From assembly GCA_003164335.1 (NCBI GenBank), contig PLTF01000088.1, forward strand, positions 34,761 through 77,479: a stretch of 42,719 nt of DNA, in the 5' to 3' direction. The stretch's first letter is position 1. Every line of letters begins with the position of its first letter. This document shows, one piece after another, positions 24,367 to 32,731 of this stretch. The DNA is from Fibrobacterota bacterium. GTDB lineage: Bacteria > Fibrobacterota > Chitinivibrionia > Chitinivibrionales > Chitinispirillaceae. Under the pieces are notes generated by a model. It was not told the DNA's origin. It saw nothing but the letters and a program-made list of their open reading frames with translations, and searched no databases. A program made the position numbers and the translations under genes.

Positions 24367-24497
24367 CAGTTCATAAGTAGGGTTACATCCAGCCGTTCGT
24401 GGTGAGCTTGTCGAACCATGAACGGCGCGAGTCTACAGCTCGCCCTTCGACAGGCTCAGGGCGAACGGTTCTCATAGGAGATTATACTTATGAACTG
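24367..24497. mobile_element. MITE-like element with 13-bp terminal inverted repeats
   Basis: CAGTTCATAAGTA (24367-24379) and its exact reverse complement TACTTATGAACTG (24485-24497) bound a 131-base segment. Inside are two REP-type palindromic units, 24393-24425 and 24441-24470, the second built around CAGGCTCAGGGCGAACGG. It contains no coding sequence. It fills the gap between the convergent pepT and cysE genes, where it might also end transcription. A target duplication is not evident. Confidence 0.55.
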
Positions 24498-24509
24498 ATT
24501 AGTATACCA

Positions 24510-25334
24510 TCAAAGCATGCTGGCCGTGTAAGACGAAAATACCAGCTCTTCGCTATCGATTGACTGATCCATCAAAAGCGAAGGACGACCGGTTTTCGGG
24601 TGGCCGACAACGCGGCCCGGAACGCCGACGACGGTGCTGTGCGGCGGCACATGGTCCAGAACAACGCTTCCGGCGCCGATTTTTGAGCCTTCGCCGATCC
24701 GGACATTTCCAAGAATTTTGGTCCCCGCTCCAATCAGCACGCCATTGCCTACTTTCGGATGCCGGTCACCATGCTCCTTCCCGGTTCCCCCGAGGGTAAC
24801 GCCATGAAGAAGCGACACGTCATTGCCGACGTGTGCCGTTTCACCGATGACGACACCGGTTGCATGATCGATGAATATTCCCTTGCCGATTTTTGCAGCG
24901 GGATGAATATCCACGGCAAATATTTCGGTGACGCGGTTGCGGAGATAATAGGCTAGAGCGAACCGATGCTCGTTCCATAAATAATGGGATACGCGGTAGG
25001 CTTCGAGTGAATGGAAACCTTTATAGTGCAAAAATGGTTCGACAACCCCTCCTGCCGCCGGATCGCGCTCTTCGATGGCCTGCAAATCTCTTCGCACCGC
25101 CGCACGGATTTCCGCCGATTGTTCAAAAACATGCTCAATTTCTCTCGTGAGCGACAAAGCTGAGAGCGGCGCCGATGCCAGCTTGGCTGCCAGAATTGCG
25201 GATAGGGCCTCTTCCAGCGAAGCATGCTTGAGTACAAATTCATGGAAATAGGGAGCCAATAACTTCTCTTCTTCGGATAGTCGGATGGCTTCATCTCGAA
25301 GAGTCTGCCAGAGAGAGTGATGCTTTGTGCCCAT
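24510..25334 (-). CDS. cysE: Serine O-acetyltransferase
   Basis: The 274-residue protein is CysE, which makes O-acetylserine, the acceptor of sulfide in cysteine synthesis. The N-terminal helical domain (about 1-140) contains ALAYYLRNR. The left-handed beta-helix has IHPAAKIGKGIFIDHATG, VIGETAHVG, LHGVTLGGTG and GDRHPKVG. A longer-than-usual tail may carry the cysteine-synthase-binding C-terminus, though it ends in Leu rather than the usual Ile. The start follows AAGGAAGGAC. It is divergent from the large propeller gene; the gap between them holds the shared-motif promoter and a dyad. CysK is not in the window. Confidence 0.95.
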   Translation of the reverse strand: MGTKHHSLWQTLRDEAIRLSEEEKLLAPYFHEFVLKHASLEEALSAILAAKLASAPLSALSLTREIEHVFEQSAEIRAAVRRDLQAIEERDPAAGGVVEPFLHYKGFHSLEAYRVSHYLWNEHRFALAYYLRNRVTEIFAVDIHPAAKIGKGIFIDHATGVVIGETAHVGNDVSLLHGVTLGGTGKEHGDRHPKVGNGVLIGAGTKILGNVRIGEGSKIGAGSVVLDHVPPHSTVVGVPGRVVGHPKTGRPSLLMDQSIDSEELVFSSYTASML

Positions 25335-25389
25335 AGTCCTTCCTTCGACCTCATGGCGTATGTTAAACGAACCTCCCCATATTTCTAAG

Positions 25390-25411
25390 TATTCCTATCT
25401 TAATAGTAATA
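25390..25411. promoter_or_regulatory. Operator-like dyad upstream of cysE
   Basis: TATTCCTAT, a 4-base gap, then ATAGTAATA form a 9-bp inverted repeat with one mismatch. It lies just downstream of a possible minus-strand promoter. On the minus strand the sequence GATAGGAATACTTAGAAATA (25380-25399) resembles the conserved promoter-spacer motif of the sulfur-region promoters. A repressor site is plausible. Confidence 0.4.
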
Positions 25412-25460
25412 TATATTAAATTATCATCATCGCTCCAAAATAGGGGTATCCGAGTTAATG

Positions 25461-25489
25461 TTGATATATTTGGTAGGAATAGTTATATT
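25461..25489 (+). promoter_or_regulatory. Promoter of the MORN/propeller gene, same class as the sulfur operons
   Basis: TTGATA (25461-25466), a 17-base spacer and TATATT (25484-25489). Its 25470-25489 sequence matches 17673-17692 at 18 of 20 positions. Transcription would start near 25496, giving a ~66-base leader that contains a five-codon frame (25508-25525) before the gene's ATG. Confidence 0.7.
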
Positions 25490-25561
25490 TAAATAGGCGA
25501 TTTCGTCATGGCCAAGAAGAATTGAATTGTATCCGGTAACCAACCCCAGGCTAAGTAATCG

Positions 25562-28500
25562 ATGAACGCGACAAAATCATCGTCATTCCGGCTTCTTTCA
25601 GCGACTCTGGCCGTGCTTTTCCAGATGCCGCTATCGGCAGAAGCTATCTCCATTGAAGAGCTTATTGCCACCGCCTCCCATCACTGTGGAGCCTGCGTCT
25701 CCATAGAAGGCTATGCGGATTGCCCGGAGTGCTTCCAGATAGAGAGCGGCGGATGCTCGGGTGCTCTCTGCACCGGGAATCTCGTGCTTCAGGAGTCGCC
25801 GACCGGAGGTCCCTCGGTTGTCCTTGCCGGTGCGTATAACGGTAATCATATCGGCAGCGAAAGCGACGGCTGCACGGTCATGGCGACGCCGCTGCACATC
25901 GGCTGGAAGTATCGCATCTGGGGCAGGTTTCGTCCATTCGCATCAGCGAGCGAAGCCGATATCTATACCATCGGCATTGATTCCTTTAAAGTCCTGGAAC
26001 GCAATCCTGAAACATTCGATCCCGGACGCGGCAGTTTTATTGAAGGGACCGCTGCCGACCGGATCGTTTATACCTTTGACGACAGTACGGGCGGCAGTTG
26101 GGCGCATTTGAAAAGCATTAAACCGTTACAGACGCTCGACGATGCCTTCGATACCCTCGACCGGGGAAGATTCAAGGGCCGGATTGTTGACGGAGCCTGG
26201 AACGGATCCTGGGTCGCCTGGTATGGAAACGGCAAAATAAAGGCGCAGGGCGCGTATATTGCCGATGCAAAGGACGGCAAGTGGCGTGAATTTGATTCAT
26301 CCGGTAATACTATTTCGGACGGGCTGTTCTTGAAAGGGCAGGAACAGGGAGTGTGGAAGAGGGCGTTGTCGTCAAATGGACCGGCGGCGGAGTTCGATTA
26401 CGCGCGGCAGCCGGACAAAGTCGTCATAACGGAATATTTATCCGATTCGTCAATAGATGCCCGCATAACGGTCGACCGGCGATTTTCCACTGTCGAGCGT
26501 TTTGAAACCTTCTACCGGAACGGAAAAACGAAGCGGCTGGTTACCCACGATCCGGTGAGCGGCAGCGCCCGCATCGAAGAGTGGCTTGAAAATGGCCGTG
26601 AGATCTGCAAACAGATTTATGACGGTGGTGTCTTTACCGACTCCCTGTGGTTTGCGTCGGGAAAACTGTGGAAGGCAAAGAAAAAGGATATCTCCGAAGC
26701 ACCGACCGATTTTCGTGAGTGGCACGAAAATGGGGCGCTTGCATGGAGCGGCGGTTTCAGGGGTTTTGCTCCCCAGGGCGTATGGACCCATGCCGATGCG
26801 CAGGGAAGGCGCGATGAAGCGATAGCCTTCGTCGAAGGAGCTCCTGCGGACTCATTCCTGCCGGTTGCAGCCGATTCCGGAAAGTGGACGGCATTTACCA
26901 ATGCCACTGCGGTCAACGCCCTAACCGCAGTGCCGGAAGGAGTCTGGGCCGGGACCGATGGGGGAGCGTGCCTGCTATCCCGGGACGGAACACTTTTCAA
27001 AAAAATAACCACGGCGGATGGTTTGCCGGGTAATAAGGTGACGGCGCTTGCCCCGGACAGCAAGGGAAACGCCTGGTTCGGTACGGAGCATGGCGCCCGG
27101 TTGACGGAAGTCGGCGGCAGCGCCTGCTGCATCACCTTTGTCGGCGAGCCGCTGGCCAGGCTTGCCACCCAGAACGGCTATCTGGGCAATGTCGCCGGAA
27201 CGAAATCGGGCGATAGGGCAGGTAAAAATCATGGCGGCGAAGCTGAATACCTGCTCGGTGCGCGTTCGCCGGAAGGTACCTGGCGTTATGACGGGATCGT
27301 TGACAACGACCAATATGCACCGGCAATTTCCAGCATCGCGGTTTCGTCGGACGGTACCGTGTGGCAATCGAGTTTAAACGGGGTTCGCTGCAATAATTCC
27401 CTGTTGGGAAAAGCGATGCTGGATCGCTTAAGTACCCTCATCGGACGGATGGACCTGGGAAGCGATTCTTCCCTGTGGATCCTCGGTTCGGATTCAGTTT
27501 ACAGGATAAAAGGCGATTCGATCGTCGGTTACCGGCCGGGCGACGGTGCTTCCGCAGGGGAACCCATAGCCATGGCAAAAGGGGTTGATGGAACCCTTTA
27601 CCTGCTTGCCGATAAGGGAATTTTCATTTTTCAGGTGGATAAATTTCATAAGATAATTGCTTTCGATTCAAAGGCTGCGCCGGTACATACGTCCTTTTAT
27701 CGTGACCATGACGGTTCCTTCCTGGTAGCAACCGTCCGCGGCATCGAGCGGATCTCGAAAAATGGACAACGTATCGTTGTCGGTCGCGGGCAACTTGGGG
27801 GAGCGGAGATCACCTCTTTTATAGAAGATTCTTCGACGTTCTGGATCGGCACGAAAAGCGGCCTGTATCGCGCAACACCTGCGGGCGTTCACCGCTCCGA
27901 CTTGCCGGAGGGTCCCCGCGGCAACCATGCGGAGATGGTTCGTACCGATCCGGGTCACGGTGTGTGGATTTTCGTAAAGGGCACCGGCATTTACCATTAT
28001 GACAAAGGCGCCTGGAGCTTGTTTGACATGCAAAGCAAGTGCCCGAACTGTGAAGCGCAGGATATGGCGCCCGATCGCCGTGGCGGCCTCTGGGTCGGTA
28101 CGGATAACGGCCTCGTGCATCTCTCTGCTGCATTGGGCATCGATTCCGGCAACTGCGCTCCGGAGCAGGACGGATCGATCTCCTCGACGACCGTCGATCG
28201 GGACGGTGCACTATGGTATGTTAAAAGCGGCAGCACCATCGTTTCTTTTGATGGAACGAAGAGCCGGACGCGCTATGAACAGCCGCCTCTCATCGACGGC
28301 ATGATCCGCGCCTTTGCGATAGATACCGCAGGCGCGCTCTGGGTCTCCAACAACCGCGGCATTGTGGTTGTTAAAAACGGTACTGCCGTCGCGACATTTA
28401 CATCAGCCAACGGCTTGCCGCTGCTTCCTATAACCCGGCTCTTTATCGGCAGCGAGGGAGCGGTCTATGCCGCTTCCTTGCAGACGGTCTATCGATTAAA

Positions 28501-28840
28501 CGGATCCCTGTGGCGGTCGATTTTTACCGAGGACAATATCAACGGTTCGATGGTGAGCGGGATTGCGCAGGATAGCAAGGGCGGCCTGTGGGTCGGCACG
28601 AAGAACGGGCTCTTTCGATTCGCAGGATCGGCAATGGAGCGTTATACACAGCGAAGCGGGTTGATCGGCAGCAGCATCAATGATGTCGCTGTCGACAATG
28701 AAGGCGCGGTCTGGGCTGCGACCGGGCAGGGGATAAGCAGGTTTGCAGAACATACCGCAGCGACAATAGGGACCTTTAAAAATTCTGTTCATGGTTCGAC
28801 GGGCTCACCACGAACGGCCTTTTTTTTTCCAGAAATTTGA
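25562..28840 (+). CDS. Large secreted protein: MORN/YwqK repeats plus Reg_prop beta-propeller
   Basis: The 1,092-residue protein begins with a signal peptide (about 1-28) and a Cys-rich N-terminal domain (CGAC, CPEC, then two further Cys; about residues 30-140). MORN/YwqK-type repeats follow (about 190-430, with DGAWNGSWVAWYGNGKIKAQ and DGKWREFDSSG). From ~450 onward there are repeated two-component-regulator-type propeller blades with the GLWVGT(K/D)NGL signature. No membrane anchor or signalling domain follows, so a periplasmic or surface binding protein is likely. The last ~20 residues are encoded by a REP-type repeat, so the original end may have been altered. Its promoter is nearly identical to that of the nitrogenase-like operon. 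Confidence 0.82.
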   Translation: MNATKSSSFRLLSATLAVLFQMPLSAEAISIEELIATASHHCGACVSIEGYADCPECFQIESGGCSGALCTGNLVLQESPTGGPSVVLAGAYNGNHIGSESDGCTVMATPLHIGWKYRIWGRFRPFASASEADIYTIGIDSFKVLERNPETFDPGRGSFIEGTAADRIVYTFDDSTGGSWAHLKSIKPLQTLDDAFDTLDRGRFKGRIVDGAWNGSWVAWYGNGKIKAQGAYIADAKDGKWREFDSSGNTISDGLFLKGQEQGVWKRALSSNGPAAEFDYARQPDKVVITEYLSDSSIDARITVDRRFSTVERFETFYRNGKTKRLVTHDPVSGSARIEEWLENGREICKQIYDGGVFTDSLWFASGKLWKAKKKDISEAPTDFREWHENGALAWSGGFRGFAPQGVWTHADAQGRRDEAIAFVEGAPADSFLPVAADSGKWTAFTNATAVNALTAVPEGVWAGTDGGACLLSRDGTLFKKITTADGLPGNKVTALAPDSKGNAWFGTEHGARLTEVGGSACCITFVGEPLARLATQNGYLGNVAGTKSGDRAGKNHGGEAEYLLGARSPEGTWRYDGIVDNDQYAPAISSIAVSSDGTVWQSSLNGVRCNNSLLGKAMLDRLSTLIGRMDLGSDSSLWILGSDSVYRIKGDSIVGYRPGDGASAGEPIAMAKGVDGTLYLLADKGIFIFQVDKFHKIIAFDSKAAPVHTSFYRDHDGSFLVATVRGIERISKNGQRIVVGRGQLGGAEITSFIEDSSTFWIGTKSGLYRATPAGVHRSDLPEGPRGNHAEMVRTDPGHGVWIFVKGTGIYHYDKGAWSLFDMQSKCPNCEAQDMAPDRRGGLWVGTDNGLVHLSAALGIDSGNCAPEQDGSISSTTVDRDGALWYVKSGSTIVSFDGTKSRTRYEQPPLIDGMIRAFAIDTAGALWVSNNRGIVVVKNGTAVATFTSANGLPLLPITRLFIGSEGAVYAASLQTVYRLNGSLWRSIFTEDNINGSMVSGIAQDSKGGLWVGTKNGLFRFAGSAMERYTQRSGLIGSSINDVAVDNEGAVWAATGQGISRFAEHTAATIGTFKNSVHGSTGSPRTAFFFPEI

Positions 28841-28877
28841 CTGATATCCGTTCGTCCTGAGCTTGTCGAAGGACGAA
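28787..28877. repeat. REP-type palindrome pair at the 3' end of the propeller gene
   Basis: Two palindromic units of the same family as at 24393-24470 lie at 28787-28816 and 28848-28877, the second with CCTGAGCTTGTCGAAGGACG at its core. The first lies inside the coding frame, which stops at 28840 between the units. The T-run after the first unit could also end transcription. Confidence 0.65.
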
Positions 28878-28926
28878 ATTGGTGGTTTTTTAAGGGTCCC
28901 AATAGAAACATCGGGGAAATAATCGC

Positions 28927-29547
28927 GTGGCAGAGAGAGTAAGACAACCGGTTGCATTGGCTCTGGGCCTTATCGCAGCCTCGGCCGTCGTTTTTTCGTT
29001 TACCGAGGCGCAGAGCAGCGCTCACTATGTGCGTAGCGAACACGACTTTGCAATTCCTTCAGTGTCGCTTGAGGACCAGAACGGTGCCGCGGTGTCGTTG
29101 CCGTCGCTTGTCGGGGACAATAAATTCGTGCTGCTGGATTTTTTTTACACCCGCTGCAAAACCGTTTGCCCGATAGTCACGTCGGCTTTTGCAAATTTCC
29201 AATACCGGCTGAAGCCCGATACGAACCGCGTGCGACTCGTATCGATCACCATAGACCCGGAACACGATTCTGCAGGAGCCTTGGCTCTCTTTAAGAAGCG
29301 CTATCGGGCACAGTCCGGCTGGACCTTTTTAACCGGGAAAGAAGATAAGGTGCAGAGAGCCATGAAAACTTTCAGTTCCTATACAAAGAATAAATTGGGG
29401 TTCTACCCGCTGGCATTTCTGTACCTCCCGCAAAAACGGCAATGGATTCAATTTGAGGGGTATATTCCGGTCGACGATTTGATTACGGAGTACCTTAAAG
29501 TGGATGATCGGGAACAGCGGCGAATTGCAGGAAATGCACACTCTTAA
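28927..29547 (+). CDS. SCO1/SenC-like thioredoxin-fold protein
   Basis: The 206-residue protein (GTG start) has an N-terminal membrane anchor or signal (about 8-24) and a SCO-type thioredoxin fold with the Cys77-x3-Cys81-Pro motif (CKTVCP), then VRLVSITIDPEHDS. SCO proteins carry Cu(I) to cytochrome oxidase or act as thiol oxidoreductases. The distal copper-binding His of SCO proteins is not visible: the corresponding region reads LGFYPLAFLYLP. Thiol-redox activity or altered copper binding is therefore possible. It is the first gene of the NosL/ABC run, 18 bases before the fusion gene, and starts 49 bases after a repeat. Confidence 0.87.
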   Translation: MAERVRQPVALALGLIAASAVVFSFTEAQSSAHYVRSEHDFAIPSVSLEDQNGAAVSLPSLVGDNKFVLLDFFYTRCKTVCPIVTSAFANFQYRLKPDTNRVRLVSITIDPEHDSAGALALFKKRYRAQSGWTFLTGKEDKVQRAMKTFSSYTKNKLGFYPLAFLYLPQKRQWIQFEGYIPVDDLITEYLKVDDREQRRIAGNAHS

Positions 29548-29565
29548 GCCAGAAGGAGGCAGTTG

Positions 29566-30597
29566 ATGAAGACGGCCTTGTTTTTAATCTGCACTCTGTT
29601 CACGGCCATCGCACTGAGTGCGGTTGAAAATCCCCAGAACTGTATCAACTGCGGGATGAATCGGGAGGCCTATGCCTATAGCAGGGTCCTGATCGTTTTT
29701 GACGACACCCTCCAGGCCGGGACGTGCAGCATTGCCTGCGCACGCAAGGTTGCGGCGGATAACGCCGCAAAGAAAATCACCAGGCTTAAAGTCGCCGATT
29801 TTACGAGTCTGAAGCTGATCGATGCCCAAACGGCCGTCTGGGTCGTCGGCGGCAAAAAACCGGGAGTGATGAGTTCCACACCTGCGTGGGCTTTTTCCGA
29901 CAAGGGCGGGGCGAATAAATTCATAGCGGCATTCGGCGGGAAATTGTCAACGTTTCAGGAAGTCTGGGGAGGAAAACTCGCCGGATGCCTGTGCGGCAAG
30001 TGCACCTGCGGAAAGTGCCTGTGTGGAAAAGACAGCACGGGTAAATGTGTGTGCGGAAAAAAATGCACCTGTGGGAGTAAATGCATCTGCGGCGGGAAAT
30101 GCGTGTGCGGCAGCGATACGGCTCATGCACACGCCGGGTGCATGATGCAGACGTGTCCGATGATGAAGGCGGGTGGCCGGACCATACCGAGCACGGCAAA
30201 AGTTCCGAGTGAACAGGACAAGTGCCCGGTGTGCGGCATGTTCGTTGCCAAATATCCCGGATTTCTGGCGCAAATACAGTTCAAAGACGGTACGACCGCA
30301 TTTTTTGACGGGCCAAAGGATTTTTTCAGGTATTACGGCTCCGTTGACCATTACAATCCCGGCAAAAAAACCGCGGATATCGGGAAGGTCTTTGTCACGG
30401 ACTACTATACGCAGGAGAACATCGACGGACTTACTGCATGGTATGTGACCGGCAGTGACATAAATGGTCCCATGGGACGGGAATTGGTCCCCTTTGCGAC
30501 CGAAGCGGCAGCCGGAGAGTTCAGGAAAGATCATAACGGGTCGGCTGTGCTGCGGTTCAAGGATGTAACGGCGGGAACGCTCAAGAGTCTGGAATAG
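29566..30597 (+). CDS. NosL-metallothionein-NosL fusion protein
   Basis: The 343-residue exported protein has a signal peptide (about 1-20), a NosL-like domain with CINCGM (26-31), a Cys-rich linker at 141-182, and a second NosL-like domain from ~218 with CPVCGM (220-225) and FFDGPKDFFRYY. The linker holds seven C-x-C-G units, 14 Cys in about 42 residues, plus Cys192 and Cys197 near a His-Met-rich patch (HAHAGCMM). NosL binds Cu(I) for nitrous-oxide reductase assembly; metallothionein-type CxC arrays bind many Cu(I)/Zn ions. The fusion should therefore be a high-capacity periplasmic copper store or chaperone. AAGGAGG lies 6 bases before the ATG. It sits between SCO-like and ABC genes. No nosZ is in the window. 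Confidence 0.85.
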   Translation: MKTALFLICTLFTAIALSAVENPQNCINCGMNREAYAYSRVLIVFDDTLQAGTCSIACARKVAADNAAKKITRLKVADFTSLKLIDAQTAVWVVGGKKPGVMSSTPAWAFSDKGGANKFIAAFGGKLSTFQEVWGGKLAGCLCGKCTCGKCLCGKDSTGKCVCGKKCTCGSKCICGGKCVCGSDTAHAHAGCMMQTCPMMKAGGRTIPSTAKVPSEQDKCPVCGMFVAKYPGFLAQIQFKDGTTAFFDGPKDFFRYYGSVDHYNPGKKTADIGKVFVTDYYTQENIDGLTAWYVTGSDINGPMGRELVPFATEAAAGEFRKDHNGSAVLRFKDVTAGTLKSLE

Positions 30598-30610
30598 GAG
30601 AATAGCAATC

Positions 30611-30919
30611 ATGAGGAGGTCGACATTCATGCTCGGAACCGGGGCGGCGCTTGCGGCTGCCGCCCTTTTGCTCCTCGTCCATGCGGAGGCCGGCGCAGGA
30701 AGGGCAGCGCTTGCCGATGCGCGCACCGAGCGGCTCGTTGCCGCGCTCGGGCTCACCGATCTTGCCTTATTTACCGAAGCAAGCTATACCCGGCATCCCT
30801 CACTTACCGACCTGAACACGCCGTTCCAGGATTCACCGCTGTCCTTCGAACATTTTCCGACCGGCTCACTTATGCAACCACCCCTATCTCTGGTTCACCC
30901 CCATGTCGCGAAGCATTGA
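30611..30919 (+). CDS. Small membrane-anchored or exported protein in the copper operon
   Basis: A 102-residue protein with a twin-Arg/hydrophobic N-terminus (about 1-28, Ala/Leu-rich) and a soluble tail. The C-terminal part contains a few His residues and a single Met (FEHFPTGSLM, VHPHVAKH) but no Cys. An alternative start at 30629 has a stronger ribosome site (GAGGAGG). Its 3' end overlaps the permease gene by 17 bases, suggesting coupling. I recognise no family; a metal-related or ABC-accessory role is only positional. Confidence 0.6.
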   Translation: MRRSTFMLGTGAALAAAALLLLVHAEAGAGRAALADARTERLVAALGLTDLALFTEASYTRHPSLTDLNTPFQDSPLSFEHFPTGSLMQPPLSLVHPHVAKH

Positions 30920-32036
30920 ACGGCAGCTTCACCTGATCGATTTTACCGTCGGATCGATTTTGCGGCGCAAAGGCAAAAATGGAGCACTCCTGCTTGTCTA
31001 TACGCTCGTTATCTTCGTTCTTGCCTCGGTGCTTTTTTTTACCCGGTCCCTGCGGGCCGAAGCGGCTGCGGTCCTGAAAAATGCCCCGGATATTATCGTT
31101 CAGCGCACTCTGACCGGTCGCTATCAGTTTATTCCGATGGGCTATGCCGACAGCCTGCGAACCATCCGCGGTGTCGCTTCGATAGCGCCCCGGCTCTGGG
31201 GGTATTATTATGACGGCGGATTCGGCGCGAACTATACGCTCATGGTGCCGAACGATAGCACGGTACAGCCGGGCACCATCGAAATCGGCAGCGGTATTGC
31301 GCGGCTGCGCAACATCCGCGTTGGGGATATCGTCCCGCTTATCGGGCATGACGGCAATCCGCAGACCTATACCGTTGCGCGTATCCTGGACAACGGATCG
31401 GCACTGGTATCGGCCGACCTGCTGCTCATGGCCGCAGCTGATTACCGCTCGCTCTCCGGCATCCCCGACAGCTTTGCCACCGATCTCGTCCTGACGGTAC
31501 GGAACCCGAAGGAATTCCCGACCATTGCCGAAAAAATCACCCGCCTTCTCCCGGACACCCGGCCCATTGTCAAAAATGAAATCCTGCGCACGTACGATGC
31601 GGTATTCAACTGGCGGGCGGGCATTATCCTGCTGCTCTTTACCGTGGTGATACTTGCCTTTTTCATCTTCTCCTTCGATAAGGCAACCGGCCTTTCCGCC
31701 GAAGAGCGCAAGGAGATCGGCATCCTCAAGGCAATCGGCTGGGAAACCGGCGACGTGCTTGCCATGAAATTCTGGGAGGGTATCGCCCTGTCGCTGATGG
31801 CGTTTTTGGCGGGAGCAATTCTCGCCTATGTGCATGTTTTTTTCGGCAGCGGGTTCCTGTTTGCACCGATTCTCAAGGGGTGGTCGACCCTGTATCCCTC
31901 ATTTTCCCTGGCGGCGCATATAAACGCCGGCGACCTGGCGGCGCTTTTTTTCCTTTCGGTGGTTCCCTATACTATTGCGACCATAGCCCCGGCCTGGCGC
32001 GTCGCGGTCATCGATCCCGATGCGGTGATGCGGTAA
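30903..32036 (+). CDS. FtsX/MacB-type ABC transporter permease
   Basis: The 377-residue protein has one N-terminal helix (about 28-47), a large extracytoplasmic domain (about 50-235) and three C-terminal helices with the coupling segment EERKEIGILKAIGW. This is the mechanotransmission-type permease architecture (FtsX, MacB, LolCE). Partnered with the ATPase that follows and the copper-chaperone fusion before it, it may extract or hand over a periplasmic substrate, as NosY-type permeases are thought to do; the substrate is unknown. It starts inside the preceding small gene. Confidence 0.88.
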   Translation: MSRSIERQLHLIDFTVGSILRRKGKNGALLLVYTLVIFVLASVLFFTRSLRAEAAAVLKNAPDIIVQRTLTGRYQFIPMGYADSLRTIRGVASIAPRLWGYYYDGGFGANYTLMVPNDSTVQPGTIEIGSGIARLRNIRVGDIVPLIGHDGNPQTYTVARILDNGSALVSADLLLMAAADYRSLSGIPDSFATDLVLTVRNPKEFPTIAEKITRLLPDTRPIVKNEILRTYDAVFNWRAGIILLLFTVVILAFFIFSFDKATGLSAEERKEIGILKAIGWETGDVLAMKFWEGIALSLMAFLAGAILAYVHVFFGSGFLFAPILKGWSTLYPSFSLAAHINAGDLAALFFLSVVPYTIATIAPAWRVAVIDPDAVMR

Positions 32037-32044
32037 GGAGCGCC

Positions 32045-32731
32045 ATGATCGATATCCGAAATGTCAGCAAGGTTTTCAATGCGGGGCGGCCCAATGAGTT
32101 CACGGCAATAGCCGGTGTTTCGCTCCATCTCACGTTCAGGGAGGCGACCATTCTCAAAGGGCCGAGCGGATCGGGCAAAACAACGCTCTTAAGCCTCATC
32201 GGCTGCATGACGCGCCCCACTTCAGGACGGATCTTTGTCGATAATCGCGAGATCACGAGCCTTCCCGAGCGGTTCCTTACCGGGATCCGCCGCTCAACCT
32301 TCGGTTTCATTTTCCAGCGATTCAACCTGCTGCGCGGGTTCACCGCGCTCGAAAACGTGATAGCTCCTGCGCTTCCGGAGGGTGAAAAGTATTCGTCGCT
32401 GAAAAAACGGGCGATCAATATCCTGGGGATGCTGGATCTCGATAACCGGTACGACGCAAAAGCCGAGTGGCTTTCCGGAGGTGAGGCGCAGCGGGTGGCC
32501 ATTGCGCGGGCGCTTATCAACAACCCCTCGATCGTCATTGCCGACGAACCGACGGCGCATCTTGACGAAAAACTGTCGGGCGAATTTATTGCAATCATGG
32601 AAATTCTCAAGAAAGAGGGCAAAACGATCATCATCGCCAGCCACGATCCCCTGGTATACGAATCGACGCTTACCGACCGGATTGTGGTAATCCGCCATGG
32701 TGAAGTCGTCGGGGAACCGGCGCGGCCATGA
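32045..32731 (+). CDS. LolD/MacB-type ABC transporter ATPase
   Basis: The 228-residue ATPase has Walker A GPSGSGKT (39-46), the Q-loop in FIFQRFNLL, signature LSGGEAQRVAIARAL, Walker B IVIADEP and the switch His in ASHDP. Sequence style is that of LolD/MacB/FtsE ATPases, which pair with FtsX-type permeases such as the one just upstream. GGAG precedes the ATG by 4 bases. The gene overlaps the next one by four bases (ATGA), so the membrane protein downstream probably belongs to the same complex or pathway. Confidence 0.93.
   Translation: MIDIRNVSKVFNAGRPNEFTAIAGVSLHLTFREATILKGPSGSGKTTLLSLIGCMTRPTSGRIFVDNREITSLPERFLTGIRRSTFGFIFQRFNLLRGFTALENVIAPALPEGEKYSSLKKRAINILGMLDLDNRYDAKAEWLSGGEAQRVAIARALINNPSIVIADEPTAHLDEKLSGEFIAIMEILKKEGKTIIIASHDPLVYESTLTDRIVVIRHGEVVGEPARP

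Noticed and set aside
24393-24470. CRISPR-like repeats
   Set aside because: Only two palindromic units of unequal sequence, with no regular spacers; better explained as REP/MITE sequence.
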